Origin: Planctomycetota bacterium
GTDB taxonomy: Bacteria > Planctomycetota > UBA1135 > GCA-002686595
Length of the DNA stretch: 64,000 nucleotides
Assembly (NCBI GenBank): GCA_016714045.1
Contig: JADJNY010000002.1
Location: 806,001-870,000, forward strand
Direction of reading: 5' to 3'
Shown piece after piece: positions 18,538-28,347 of this stretch. The position numbers and the translations under genes were made by a program. The stretch's first letter is position 1, and each line of letters opens with the position of its first letter. The notes beneath the pieces were generated by a model, which worked only from the letters and a program-made list of their open reading frames with translations, searched no databases and was not told the origin of the DNA.

Positions 18538-20114
18538 AGCTCGCGCGGATGGACGCGGTGCGGCTCGTGCTCGCGATCGCGGCGATCCTCGCCGTGTGGT
18601 CGGGCGTCCGCGGCGCGCCGTTCCTGTCGGAGGACTGGACGCACCTCGCCGAAGCGGCCCGCGACGCGTCGTGGCGCGACGCGTTCGACCTCGCGCGCGA
18701 GCCGCTGCGGCCGTTGCAGCACCTCGTCTTCCACGTGCTCGCCGATTCGCCCGGGGCCCCGGGGACACCCGGCGTCCCGAACGCGACCGCGGCGCGCGCG
18801 CTCTCGTTCGCGCTGCACGCGGCGAGCGCGCTCCTCGTGTTCCTGCTCGCGCTCGAGGCTGCGCGTGTCGCGACGCGAACGAACGAGCGTCCCGTGGGCG
18901 ACGGCCGCGCGATCGACCGCGCCGGGCACGACGGCCCCGCGAGCGAGAGCCGACTGGACGCGACCGCGGTGCGCGCCGCGAGCGGCGCCGCGCTCCTCTT
19001 CGCGCTCGCGCCGAACGTGAAGGGCCTCGCGTGGACGGCGGCGATCTCGACGCCCGGGCGCGCGTGCTTCGTGCTCGCGGGCCTCGTGTTGTTCGCGCGC
19101 GGCTTGCGCCGGCGCTCGGCGCTCGACGCGGCGCTGTTCATCGCGAGCTTCCTGCTCGCGCTCGCCTTCCACGAGAGCGCGATCGTGCTCCCCGCGCTGT
19201 GTCTCGCGTGGGCGGTGTTCGCGCCCGAGGCCTCGACGCGTCTCGCCGCGCGCGCGCGCGCCGCGTGGTGCGCGCTGAAGCGGCCGGAGCTCGCGCTGGT
19301 CGTGCTCGCGACGCTCGCGTACGTCGTCTACATCGCGTTCCTGCGACCCGAGCGCCACCACGGCCTCAAGAGCTTCGACTCCCTCCCCGCGAACGCGGTC
19401 AAGGCGTCGCTCGCGCTGTTCCCCGAGCTCCTCCGCGCAAACGTCGTCGCGTTCCTGCGCGCGCATCCCGGCGCAGGCGGCATCGCGGCCGCGGGAGCGC
19501 TCTTCGCGGCGCTCGGCGCGCTCGCCGTCTGGATCCTGCGGCGCGGTCCGTTCGTCGCGCGCTTCGCGCTCGTCGCGGTCGCGATCGATCTCGTGCTGCC
19601 CGTGCTCTCGACGGGCTTCAACCAGCGCTATGCGTACTTGGGCTCCGCGTTCGCCGCCGTCGCGCTCGCGGCGTGGGCCGCGACGACGTGGAAGCCGTGG
19701 ACGCTCTTCGGCGTGATCGTGCTCGGCGGCGCGTGGGCCTTCGACACCCTCCGCGACGCGGAGGAGTACGACGAAGCCGGCCGCGTGGCTCAGCGCATCG
19801 TCGACGCGGCCTGCGCGACGCGCGCGCGGACGCCCGCCACCGTCCCCGTCGCGATCGTCGACGCGCCGGACGTGTGGGGTGCGGAGGACGACATCCCGGT
19901 CTTCAACTGGGGCCTTCTCGAGGCGCTCGACCGCGCCGGGTGCGGCCGGGCGTTCGTGCTATGGCGCACGCGCCCGTTCCACACGGGCACGGACGTCGAG
20001 CTCGTGACGCCCGAGCGCGTGCGCGCGGCGGACGAAGGGGGCGAAGCGGTCGTCCTGCGCGCCGACGTCGAGTTCCCGGCGTTCTTCGGCGTGCGCCGGG
20101 CGGTGGAACGCTGA
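18534..20114 (+). CDS. Multi-pass membrane protein, glycosyltransferase-39/PMT-like
   Basis: This 526-aa protein has roughly ten hydrophobic helices. It starts with a hydrophobic segment followed by an acidic external loop (PFLSEDWTHLAEAARD) that resembles the Asp-containing first loop of GT-C enzymes. FHESAIVLPAL and NQRYAYLGSAF are also in place for lipid-linked sugar transferases of bacteria. A soluble C-terminal domain of ~100 residues ends the protein. It overlaps the upstream glycosyltransferase by 4 nt, so a role in assembling or decorating the same glycan is likely. The specific family call is moderate; a plain polytopic membrane protein of unknown function is the alternative. Confidence 0.7.
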   Translation: MKLARMDAVRLVLAIAAILAVWSGVRGAPFLSEDWTHLAEAARDASWRDAFDLAREPLRPLQHLVFHVLADSPGAPGTPGVPNATAARALSFALHAASALLVFLLALEAARVATRTNERPVGDGRAIDRAGHDGPASESRLDATAVRAASGAALLFALAPNVKGLAWTAAISTPGRACFVLAGLVLFARGLRRRSALDAALFIASFLLALAFHESAIVLPALCLAWAVFAPEASTRLAARARAAWCALKRPELALVVLATLAYVVYIAFLRPERHHGLKSFDSLPANAVKASLALFPELLRANVVAFLRAHPGAGGIAAAGALFAALGALAVWILRRGPFVARFALVAVAIDLVLPVLSTGFNQRYAYLGSAFAAVALAAWAATTWKPWTLFGVIVLGGAWAFDTLRDAEEYDEAGRVAQRIVDAACATRARTPATVPVAIVDAPDVWGAEDDIPVFNWGLLEALDRAGCGRAFVLWRTRPFHTGTDVELVTPERVRAADEGGEAVVLRADVEFPAFFGVRRAVER

Positions 20115-20139
20115 CGCGCGATCGGGTACGACACTCGCC

Positions 20140-20529
20140 ATGCGAACGTCCCACGCGCTCCTCGTCCTCCCGCTCCTCCTCGCGCCGGCCTGCTTCATCT
20201 CGCGCGACACCGTCAATGTCCCGCTCGTCGCGCAGAAGGTCTCCGCGCTCGTCCCGGGCAAGACGACCGCGATGGACGCGACCGCGCTGCTCGGCTCGCC
20301 GCACGAGGTCGTGCAACTCGGCCAGCGCACGGCGTATCGCTACGACTACACGACGACGAAGCGCGCGGGCTTCTCGATCATCATCGTGAGCTTCTTGAAC
20401 CAGGACACGCGGCAGGACCGCGCGTGGCTCTTCTTCGACGCGCACGACGTCCTGACGCACGTCGGGACGTCGCTCGAAGCGGAGGGTGCCGAGTACGCGA
20501 TGCCGTGGATGGACCAGGAGCGCGATTGA
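20140..20529 (+). CDS. Small lipoprotein, SmpA/BamE-like fold (paralogue 1)
   Basis: This 129-aa protein has a lipoprotein signal peptide with lipobox LLAPAC. The mature part (residues ~20-129) contains KVSALVPGKTTAMDATALLGSPHEVVQL, a pattern like the SmpA/OmlA/BamE fold (V-x-x-G-x-T... LG-x-P). BamE-like proteins sit in the outer membrane; the role here is unknown. It is followed without a gap by a second copy of the same type. It starts 8 nt after a TACGAC box. Confidence 0.65.
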   Translation: MRTSHALLVLPLLLAPACFISRDTVNVPLVAQKVSALVPGKTTAMDATALLGSPHEVVQLGQRTAYRYDYTTTKRAGFSIIIVSFLNQDTRQDRAWLFFDAHDVLTHVGTSLEAEGAEYAMPWMDQERD

Positions 20530-20966
20530 AGCCCGCGTTCCTTCTCGCCGGCGCGCTCCTGTTCGCGAGCTGCGTCAGCTTCCGCTTCGATCGCGCGACG
20601 GTGAACGGGCCGCCGCGCAAGCAGACGGTCGCGGCGATGGCGCCAGGGAAGACGTCGCTGGCCGAGGCGCTCAAGACGCTCGGCGCGCCGCTCCTCGCGT
20701 GGGAGTGGAAGGGCGACGGGATGGCGCTCGCGTGGGGCTGGAGCGAGGACGGCGTGCGCGGAATTTCGGTCAGCGTGCCGCTCGACCAGGGCGGATCCGC
20801 GCAGGCGTCCTACGACGAGCTCGCGCGGCATCTGCGCGGGGTCGTGCTCTTCTTCGACGCGGACGGCGGGCTCGTCGACGTGCGCGAGGGCGCGCTCAAC
20901 GACTTCCGCGAGGCGCGTCGTCGGCGTCCCGCTCCGGTCGAGGCGAGCGCGGCTCCCGCACGCTGA
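20526..20966 (+). CDS. Small lipoprotein, SmpA/BamE-like fold (paralogue 2)
   Basis: This 146-aa protein starts with TTG that overlaps the upstream stop by 4 nt (TTGA). Lipobox LFASC follows a short hydrophobic signal. The core TVAAMAPGKTSLAEALKTLGAP lines up with VSALVPGKTTAMDATALLGSP of the upstream gene, and DRATVNGP with RDTVNVP, so the two are diverged tandem paralogues. A C-terminal extension is Arg/Ala-rich. They may form a heterodimer; this is inference. Confidence 0.7.
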   Translation: MKPAFLLAGALLFASCVSFRFDRATVNGPPRKQTVAAMAPGKTSLAEALKTLGAPLLAWEWKGDGMALAWGWSEDGVRGISVSVPLDQGGSAQASYDELARHLRGVVLFFDADGGLVDVREGALNDFREARRRRPAPVEASAAPAR

Positions 20967-21014
20967 ACGATCGCGCCGAGCCTCGCGTTCGCGCGAACGG
21001 CGCGCGGAACGAAG

Positions 21015-21048
21015 ACGCCGCGGCGGAGCGCGCGCTCCGCCGCGGCGT
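21015..21048. terminator. Perfect 16-bp GC hairpin, bidirectional terminator candidate
   Basis: Arms 21015-21030 (ACGCCGCGGCGGAGCG) and 21033-21048 are perfect complements with a 2-nt centre. It sits between the plus-strand lipoprotein pair and the minus-strand Ig-like lipoprotein, which end at 20966 and 21066. There is no T-tract. Confidence 0.65.
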
Positions 21049-21065
21049 TCGTGCATCCGAGTTCC

Positions 21066-24000
21066 TCAGCGCGCCCAGGCGAGGCCGAGCGCCGTCAGCT
21101 CCGGCGACAGGTTCGTCACGGCGTTCGACACGAACGTGATGCGTGCCTGGAGATAGCTGCTGCCGTTCACCGCGGCGATCGTGCTCCGGTACGACCGATC
21201 GTTGCCGGCGAAGGTCGCGGTGCCGCCGGCGGGCGGCAGGAGGCTCGTGCGCGGCTCGCCGTAGAAGTCGACCGTGCGTGCGTCGTTCGAGAGGTTGTTC
21301 GCTCCGCCGGTGATGCTCGCGGCCCCGCGGTACGCGAGCTGGATGGACGTGCCCGGCGGGAGGGACTTCGCCACGACGAGCGGTGCTGCGTACGTCGCCG
21401 GACCGCCCGTGGGGAAGAAGATCGTGTGCGCGCGGCTGACGCGCGTCACGAGGTTCATTTCGCCGAGGAAGAGCGTGTTGTCCACCCCGAGCGTCGGCAG
21501 GCCAGGCGGGATCGAACCCGGGTTGAAGCCGCCGGTCGCGACCGTTGCGAAGTCGGGATTCAGGGCCACCACCTGTCCGCTCGCGTTCGTGCCGCCGGTC
21601 GAGAACGCGCGGAAGTTGGGCTGCGCCGAGCTCGTCGCCCCGAGGTTGACGTCGAACGCGTTCAGTCCGAGCGCGCTGCCGTCGGGGAAGCAACGGAACT
21701 CGAGCAGGAGCGGCAGTCCGATCGTCGGCACCTGTCCAGGCGCATACGGGACTCCCGGAGCGACGGAGAGGCCCAGCGTCTGGATGACGATGGGGAGTTC
21801 CGCGCCGGGACCCACGGGTGCTCCCTTCGCGAGCACGGCCGTGTCGCGCCACGTGTAGTACTCGCGCTGGTCCGCGGGGAGGCCGCGGTTCAGCGGGTAC
21901 GGCATGACGAACGTCCCGCCGGCGCCGAGGTAGCGCTCCGCGGGATTCACCGTGTAGCCGCGCGCGCGTGGGTGCACGACGCGCTGCGGGTCGGCGGCGG
22001 GGTCGAGGAGGTTGTTCGCGTAGGTGACCAGGAGGCCCGAGCTCCCGTTCGACGGCAAGAGCGCCGCGTTGAGCGACTCGTCCGGCAGGTGCAACGAGTG
22101 CGACAGCCGGATCTCGAACTGCGAGAACTGGTCGGCGATGGCGGCTCCGCCGACGGGCGCCCAGGCGAGGCCTTCGACGTCGACGTTGTGGCCCTGTTCG
22201 TCGAGCAGCTGGAAGCCGGCATCGCAGTAGCGCCACAGGTGCTGGAGCTTCGCGCCGAGCGGGTTCAACGGCCCGCGCACGCCCGGCGCGAACGCCGTCA
22301 TCTGCGCGGGCACCGGTTGCGTGCGATCGACGTGGCCCACGAAGTGGGTGACGGGCCGCGGGCGCAGCGTTCCGTTCGCGAAGTCGAAGAGGAACTGGCC
22401 GCGCAGCTCGGGGCGCGCGTCGTTGCCCACTTCGTCGTTCGAGTCGAAGCGCAGGACGACGCCCCCGGTGGAGCTCGCCGGCGCCGCGGGGTCGATCGAG
22501 AGCGGCACCTGGATCGCGGGCGCGGCGAGCGCATTGCCCGCGAGGTCGGCGAGGCCGTGCGCTCCTCCGACGGCGTTCAACCAATAGCTCTCGCTCGCTC
22601 CGGCGGCGTGCGTCAGCGGCAGGAGCGGCGTGAGCGTCGCGATCGTCCCGTCCGCTCCGAGCTGAAGGTCGGCGGGCACGACGTCGGTGCCCGACGCGCC
22701 GGTCTGGACGCGCGCGAGGAAGAGCCCGTCGTGCGACGCGAGATCCGCCCGCGCAAGCGGCTCGCTGAAGCCGACGAAGAGCTGCGCGCTCGGCGAGAGG
22801 CCGGCCGCGGGCACGCCCGAGCCATCGGCCGCCGTCGCGAGGAAGCACGCTGCGCGCGCGGCATCCGTCGCCGGATCGAAGCGCGTCGTGAGGCGCGCAC
22901 CGCCGACCGCGGGAGCGAAGCCCGCGATCATCCGCACGCGCACGCCCGTCACGAGGTTGCCCGACGGTGCGGCGCCGTCCTCGACGACCTCCATCCAGCG
23001 ATCGAGCTGCGCGAGCACGTCGCCGCGGCGCGCCGCGCGCGCGCAGCTCGCGGAGGCGTACGCGTACGCGATCACGTGCCGTCCGCGGCCGAGCCCGGCG
23101 TCGGGCGCGGAGCTCACGATGCTCCCCGCCAGGCTGCCGACGAGCTGCGGCGGCTCGAGGTCGCGCAGGAAGCCCTCGAACGCGTCGCCCGTGACGTCCG
23201 TCGCGCCGCCGCTGCGCAGCCCGCGCACGACGTCCAACGTGGGCGAGCCGACGTCGACGGGCCCGTTGCCCGACGTCGCGAGCGCGTTTCCTGCGAGGTT
23301 CGCGAGCACGCGGGTCTGGCCGCTCGGCGCGTGCGTCGCCGTCGGGATGCGCAGCACGACGTTCGCGACGTTCGTGCCGTCGGACGGCGGAAGACCCTCG
23401 GGCTGGAACGACACGGCGCCCTGCGTCGCGAGCACGTCGATCCACGTCAGCGCCGGGTCGAGCAGCACGCGCGTCGGGTGCGCGGTGAAGCGCCCGTCCC
23501 CGTCGGGGTCGGCGAGCCCGACGTGGTTCGCGTCCGGGATCGCGCGCAGCGGCGCCGCGCTCCCGTTCGCGACGAGGCGCAGCGTGTCCGCGCCGATCGT
23601 GTTCGCGTCGAGCAGATCGTCGAAGCGCGCGACGAGCACCGCGTTGCGCGCCATCGTCGTGAACGGCGGCAGTCCGAGCGGGTCGGCGACCGACACGGAC
23701 ACGAGCGTGGTCTGCAGGCGATCGTAGGCGAGCTCGAACGCGCTCGAGCCGAGCTCGTGGCGCACGACGAGCTCCTCGAGCCCGGTCAAGAGCTGCTTGC
23801 GAAGCTCGTAGTCGACGGCGTCCGTCTGGACGTCCTCGCCGATCGCGAGGTTGCGCGCGACGAGGCGGTGCTCGCCGTTCGCGGCGGTGTCGTAGACGTC
23901 GACGAGGCGGCCCCACGCGAGGCTCGCGAGCCCGACGGCGGGCGCCTGGCCGTCCTGGTGCAGGTCGAGCTCCTGCGCGAAGGGCACGATGCGGAGCGCG

Positions 24001-24365
24001 ATCTGCGCGGAGGTCGAGCCGTTCGCGTTGCTCGCGGTGACCGTGTACGTGTTCGGACGCGCGAGGGCCGCGGGGCGACCGTCGATCACGCCGGTGACGG
24101 GATCGAGCGCGAGGCCCGCGGGCAGCGCGGGTTGCACCGAGAAGCTCGTCACCGTGCCCGTGACGGTCGGGACGTTCGGCGCGATCGAATGGTGCTGGCG
24201 GTAGACCGCGCTCGGCGCCGAGTAGCCCAGGCCCGACGGCGCGCCGGGACCGGCGAGCGTCGCGACGCGCGGTTCGGGCGGCGGGGCGCTCGTTGGGGCG
24301 CAGGCGCCAAGGGCAAGGAGCAGGGCGAGGAAGGAAAGAGGTCGATGCGAGCGTTCGATGAGCAT
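21066..24365 (-). CDS. Large Ig-like-domain lipoprotein
   Basis: This 1099-aa protein has a lipoprotein signal (LLLALGAC). Near the N-terminus is a putative Ig domain of the He_PIG type (YSAPSAVYRQHHSIAPNVPTV..., VTSFSVQPALPAGLALDPVTGVIDGRP, residues ~45-125). The middle has several SbsA-type Ig-like or Big_5-like blocks, e.g. LFVGFSEPLARADLASHDGLFL and LTPLLPLTHAAGASESYWLN with LADLAGNALAAP. The last ~350 residues are beta-rich and unassigned. It is a surface or periplasmic protein of unknown role. The ATG at 24365 is preceded by CGGAG. Confidence 0.8.
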   Translation of the reverse strand: MLIERSHRPLSFLALLLALGACAPTSAPPPEPRVATLAGPGAPSGLGYSAPSAVYRQHHSIAPNVPTVTGTVTSFSVQPALPAGLALDPVTGVIDGRPAALARPNTYTVTASNANGSTSAQIALRIVPFAQELDLHQDGQAPAVGLASLAWGRLVDVYDTAANGEHRLVARNLAIGEDVQTDAVDYELRKQLLTGLEELVVRHELGSSAFELAYDRLQTTLVSVSVADPLGLPPFTTMARNAVLVARFDDLLDANTIGADTLRLVANGSAAPLRAIPDANHVGLADPDGDGRFTAHPTRVLLDPALTWIDVLATQGAVSFQPEGLPPSDGTNVANVVLRIPTATHAPSGQTRVLANLAGNALATSGNGPVDVGSPTLDVVRGLRSGGATDVTGDAFEGFLRDLEPPQLVGSLAGSIVSSAPDAGLGRGRHVIAYAYASASCARAARRGDVLAQLDRWMEVVEDGAAPSGNLVTGVRVRMIAGFAPAVGGARLTTRFDPATDAARAACFLATAADGSGVPAAGLSPSAQLFVGFSEPLARADLASHDGLFLARVQTGASGTDVVPADLQLGADGTIATLTPLLPLTHAAGASESYWLNAVGGAHGLADLAGNALAAPAIQVPLSIDPAAPASSTGGVVLRFDSNDEVGNDARPELRGQFLFDFANGTLRPRPVTHFVGHVDRTQPVPAQMTAFAPGVRGPLNPLGAKLQHLWRYCDAGFQLLDEQGHNVDVEGLAWAPVGGAAIADQFSQFEIRLSHSLHLPDESLNAALLPSNGSSGLLVTYANNLLDPAADPQRVVHPRARGYTVNPAERYLGAGGTFVMPYPLNRGLPADQREYYTWRDTAVLAKGAPVGPGAELPIVIQTLGLSVAPGVPYAPGQVPTIGLPLLLEFRCFPDGSALGLNAFDVNLGATSSAQPNFRAFSTGGTNASGQVVALNPDFATVATGGFNPGSIPPGLPTLGVDNTLFLGEMNLVTRVSRAHTIFFPTGGPATYAAPLVVAKSLPPGTSIQLAYRGAASITGGANNLSNDARTVDFYGEPRTSLLPPAGGTATFAGNDRSYRSTIAAVNGSSYLQARITFVSNAVTNLSPELTALGLAWAR

Positions 24366-24819
24366 GCGGGACTCCGGGCCAGGCGTCCGTACCTATCGCG
24401 AAGCGTGCCACGGACACTCGATCGTGGCGCTCTCGCCGGGAAGCGCGCCGAGAGTCTCCGGGAGCACCCGCGTGAGTCCCTGCGGAGGGGCTTCTTGCAG
24501 CGGTGGGTGCGGATCACGGCCGCACGGCGTGCAGGACCGCACATCGAGGGGATGAGTGCGAGGGAAGGGACGATCGCCCATCGAACTCGAATGGGCGATC
24601 GCGCGCGGCGCCCGTGCGGTTCCGAACTGGCGGGTGCAGGGGGGGGCGACCGCGTTGTGGTGCTCCAGGGACCGCCGAACCGAGCCCCGCGAGCGAATCG
24701 GCTGGCTCGACGATTCCGCAAGACGCAGGATCCCTGCCGTGGCCGGCTCAGGACGTGCACGAGGCGCAGCCGGGGTCGGCCACGCCTCGTGCCTCACGCA
24801 TGGACCAGCTGCTCGGTGG
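24366..24819. other. Intergenic region upstream of the Ig-like lipoprotein
   Basis: Between two minus-strand genes. A GATAGGTACGG stretch near 24390-24400 could hold the promoter of the lipoprotein. No gene or RNA is recognised. Confidence 0.4.
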
Positions 24820-27800
24820 TCAGAGCGTGCTCGTCTTGTTGCGATGCACGATCTTCGTCGCCGGGAGGAAGAAGAACGGCATGCCGTTGTTCCCGAACGC
24901 AGGGGCGTGCGGGTCGTAGTTCGCGTCCGGCTGCAGGACGTTCACGACGTTGAAGCGGACCTTCTGCGTCGGGCCGAGGTTCGTCACCTGGAACTCGATA
25001 TGGGTCAGGCCGTTCGCGTCGGTCGCGTCGCACACGAGGAACGGACCGGGAAGGCCCTTCGGGTCGTTCGCGTAGGACGTCCCGCCGTACAGGAAGTCCA
25101 GGCTCGCCTGGTTGGAACCCGTGTGCGACAGGATGTCCGCGGCAGGGATGATGTCCCAGGTGCCGGCGAGTGCGCCCTCCTTCAGCAACTGGCCGATGAT
25201 CACCTGGTTCTGCGCGGGCACGAAGGGCGGGGCCTCCTCGCGGAAGTCGACCCGCGCGTCGATGCGCGCCTGGTAGGCCGAACTGGACCCCGAGGGCAGC
25301 GTCAGGATGCGCAGCTCGTTCGAGAGGGCGAGGTCGCCGACGACGACGTGCTGGTAGGCCCCAGCCGCCGTCTTGTGCTCCATGCTCAGCGTCTGGAACG
25401 CCGGCAGCGGAACCACGGTCGAGTTCCCGCTCATGTCGGTGAGCGTGATCGAACCCGTGAACGAGTTCGTGTGGATCGTCGACTGAGCCGGCGGGGTCTG
25501 CACGGATCCGAACGTGGAGGCCTCGAGCTTCTGCACGACCGCAGTGTGCGTCTTGTCGAAGGTCGCGCGCTGGTTCGTGTGCATCGGCGCGTTCGCCGTT
25601 TGCGCGGAGATCGAGACGCGTACCGGCTCATTCGCCTTCAGGAAGAACTTCGCCGCCGAAGCGCTCGCGAAATCGAACTCGATCGCACCGACGAGCGCCG
25701 GCGGCGTGGTGTCCACGGGCGCGGAGGACGCGGAGAGCGGATTGCCGCCGTTCGCCACCTCGTACCCGTCGAGCCACCCGTCGCCATCGGAGTCCGGCGA
25801 CCAGGGATCGGTGCCGTTCGTGAGCTCGGCGCCGGTCGAGCTGCCGTCGTTGTCGACGTCGGAGCCGATCCGTCGCTCGTTGCCCGGCGGGACGCCGAGG
25901 AAGACGAGCTCCGCCGCGCCGCTCTGCGCGTCGTTCCACATCTGGTCGAACGTCTTGTTCCCCAACACCGCGGCGTTCTCCGACACGAAGAGCAGCGTGT
26001 TCGGATTCCAGTACCAGGAGAGGGAAACGGGACCGCTCGCCGTCGTGTGCTTGCCGAGCACCACGATCCCGATCCATCCGCTCCCCGCCTGGTCGATGAG
26101 CTCCGATCGGATCTGCGCCTTCAACGTAGCCGGGCTCGAGGCCGTGGCGCGCAGCACGCGGTGCGCTGCCGGTGCGGTGCCCGTGTCGAACAACTGCAGG
26201 AAGGTCGCGACGTCAGCGGCCGTCTGGGCTTGCATGCCTGCGAAACCCGTCATGAGGAACCGGAAGAGGTTCTGCCTCGATCCGTCGTGCAGGAATCCCG
26301 TCCCGAGCAGCGGCGTCTTGAAGTTCTTCGGCACCCCGGCGTCGAACGCCTGCACGACGACGATCGGCTGGTCCTTGAGCGGCAGATGCGAGTCGAGCTG
26401 TGCGACCTCGATCACGTTGCGCGTTGCGATCCGCGTCCCGCTGTCCTCGAAGAAGTCCCCGTTCGAGCCCGTCGGTCCGGCATGGCACATCGAGCACGAC
26501 CGGTTGCCGGTGTTCGCAATCGACGGGTCGTCGTGAAAGATGCGCGAGCCCTCGACGGGGGATCCGACCCCGGCGAATCCGAAGTCGATCCCGGGCTGCA
26601 CGTTCCTCAGGCTGTCCTTGATCCTCCGGTCGAAGTCCTGGTTGGGGTTCGCCGGCGGGACGAGCGAGAACACGAACTCGAGGAAGTCGTCGAGTTCCCC
26701 GTTCGTCGGGTTGAGCGGCGCCGCCGTGCCGAGCAGTCCAGGGAACGCGTCGTTGAAGTCGGCGAGTTCGCGCTCGCCGCGCCAATGGTACGGGAAGGTG
26801 TCTTCGAGCCCGAGCAGAGGCTGCGTCACCATCGGCCCCTTTTGGTCGACGTTCGTGTCCGAGATCTGCCACACGAGACCGTCTGCGCCGCCTTGCGGAT
26901 GGCACGTGTTGCAGCTCGTGCGCCCGTCCATCGAGCGCGTCGCGTCGTACCAGATCGCCCGGCCGCGTCGGACGGCCGGCGGCGTCGGGTCGTTCCCGAG
27001 GGACAGCGCTACCGTCGGCGCAGGTGCGAGCGGGCTCAGCGTCCACGTGAGGAGGTTGTTCGTCTGCTGGCAGTACGCGACGATCCGGTTCGCCCCGGGG
27101 AGCACTCTCACGGTCCGCACGACGGCCCCCTGGATGCCGAGCGCCGAGTTGGCGAGCTGGAAGTCGAAGTTGCGGTTGCCGGCGGGGCTCACCTTCGCCA
27201 TCAGCGGCGACGTGGAGCCTGCGACCACGGCCCATCCCGCCGTGGGATGGAAGTCGATCGCGTAGGGGAACGACAGCGAGGTCGCCGCGCTGTACGTGGC
27301 GAGCGCCGTCGCCGGCGTGTTGTCGTCGAGGTCCTTGACCTTGAACGGCAGCGCGGGTGTCGGGCCTGCGGCGACGAAGCTCGCCGAGTCCACGATCGAG
27401 AGCTGGTTCATCGCGAACTTCCCACGGACGACGCCCTCGCCCGTGTCGCCGACGAGCCCGCGGTAATCACTGGGCACGTTGAACTCGTCGACCGCGAGCA
27501 TCCAGTAGTCGCCCGTCGACGGGTTGCGCGCGTGCCCGAGCAGAAGGGAGCCCGCCGAGCGCACGACGGGCGCCACGGCGCCGCTCCGGATCCGGAAGAG
27601 GTCGACGTCGGGGAGGCCTCCGTTCGGGAAGATGGCCGCGTCCGAGCCGTCGAGGATGACTCCACGCAGGTTCGGATCGTCGATCATGCTCGAGAGTAGC
27701 GTGTTGTTCCCCGACACGAGCGGCGCGACGTAGACCGTCGTGTCGCTCGGATCGTTGGACGCACCGAGATCGATCGACAGGAAGCGCGGCCGCTTGAGCT

Positions 27801-28347
27801 GCAGCCCATCGGCCTTGTTCCACACCTTGACGATCGACAGCGCGCCGTTGAGGTTCACCTGGACGACCGCGTCCGCGCCCATGCAGGCGATCCACGCCTG
27901 GCCGTTCTCGGGATCGAGGACGATGTCCGACGGTTCGGACGGGAGCTGGAGCACGTCGGTGATGAACCCGGTCGTCGCGTCGTGGCGCGCGAGGGCGTGC
28001 GTCCCCTGGCCGACGACGAGCAGGTCCGTCCCGTACCGGACGATCGAGACCGGGTTGTCGATCGTCTTCCAGTGCGCGGTCGCCGCGCCGGTCAGGTTGG
28101 CGAAGCGGAGGATCGAGCTTTCGTACGCGTTGATCGCGAACAGCTCGCTCCCGTCGTCCGTCACCGCGAAACCGCGCACGACTTCGACGTTGAAGTTCGT
28201 GAAGCTCCGACGTGTGTTCGTGAGCTCGCGGTAGTCGGCCTCCGCGCCTTGGGCTCGGGCGGAGGAGGGCACGAGGGCGAGCGCGAGCATCGCCGGGAGC
28301 GAAGCTCGCGCGAGGAGGAAACGTGACCGGGAATGGAGAGGGAACAT
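24820..28347 (-). CDS. Secreted beta-propeller dihaem cytochrome c with Ca-binding repeats
   Basis: This 1175-aa protein has a signal peptide cut after ...SSARA. An N-terminal beta-propeller follows (GFAVTDDGSELFAINAYESS, ITDVLQLPSEPSDIVLDPENG). Two CxxCH haem sites come next: CNTCH (about residue 475) and CSMCH (about residue 617), with DGRTSCNTCHPQGG and RSCSMCHAGP resembling cytochrome-c peroxidase or DUF-type planctomycete cytochromes. Then comes a type-3-thrombospondin-like segment (SDVDNDGSSTGAEL...DSDGDGWLDGYE), which binds calcium. The last ~300 residues are beta-rich. The ATG at 28347 has a good AGGAG. The role is probably extracellular electron transfer or redox; substrate unknown. 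Confidence 0.85.
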   Translation of the reverse strand: MFPLHSRSRFLLARASLPAMLALALVPSSARAQGAEADYRELTNTRRSFTNFNVEVVRGFAVTDDGSELFAINAYESSILRFANLTGAATAHWKTIDNPVSIVRYGTDLLVVGQGTHALARHDATTGFITDVLQLPSEPSDIVLDPENGQAWIACMGADAVVQVNLNGALSIVKVWNKADGLQLKRPRFLSIDLGASNDPSDTTVYVAPLVSGNNTLLSSMIDDPNLRGVILDGSDAAIFPNGGLPDVDLFRIRSGAVAPVVRSAGSLLLGHARNPSTGDYWMLAVDEFNVPSDYRGLVGDTGEGVVRGKFAMNQLSIVDSASFVAAGPTPALPFKVKDLDDNTPATALATYSAATSLSFPYAIDFHPTAGWAVVAGSTSPLMAKVSPAGNRNFDFQLANSALGIQGAVVRTVRVLPGANRIVAYCQQTNNLLTWTLSPLAPAPTVALSLGNDPTPPAVRRGRAIWYDATRSMDGRTSCNTCHPQGGADGLVWQISDTNVDQKGPMVTQPLLGLEDTFPYHWRGERELADFNDAFPGLLGTAAPLNPTNGELDDFLEFVFSLVPPANPNQDFDRRIKDSLRNVQPGIDFGFAGVGSPVEGSRIFHDDPSIANTGNRSCSMCHAGPTGSNGDFFEDSGTRIATRNVIEVAQLDSHLPLKDQPIVVVQAFDAGVPKNFKTPLLGTGFLHDGSRQNLFRFLMTGFAGMQAQTAADVATFLQLFDTGTAPAAHRVLRATASSPATLKAQIRSELIDQAGSGWIGIVVLGKHTTASGPVSLSWYWNPNTLLFVSENAAVLGNKTFDQMWNDAQSGAAELVFLGVPPGNERRIGSDVDNDGSSTGAELTNGTDPWSPDSDGDGWLDGYEVANGGNPLSASSAPVDTTPPALVGAIEFDFASASAAKFFLKANEPVRVSISAQTANAPMHTNQRATFDKTHTAVVQKLEASTFGSVQTPPAQSTIHTNSFTGSITLTDMSGNSTVVPLPAFQTLSMEHKTAAGAYQHVVVGDLALSNELRILTLPSGSSSAYQARIDARVDFREEAPPFVPAQNQVIIGQLLKEGALAGTWDIIPAADILSHTGSNQASLDFLYGGTSYANDPKGLPGPFLVCDATDANGLTHIEFQVTNLGPTQKVRFNVVNVLQPDANYDPHAPAFGNNGMPFFFLPATKIVHRNKTSTL

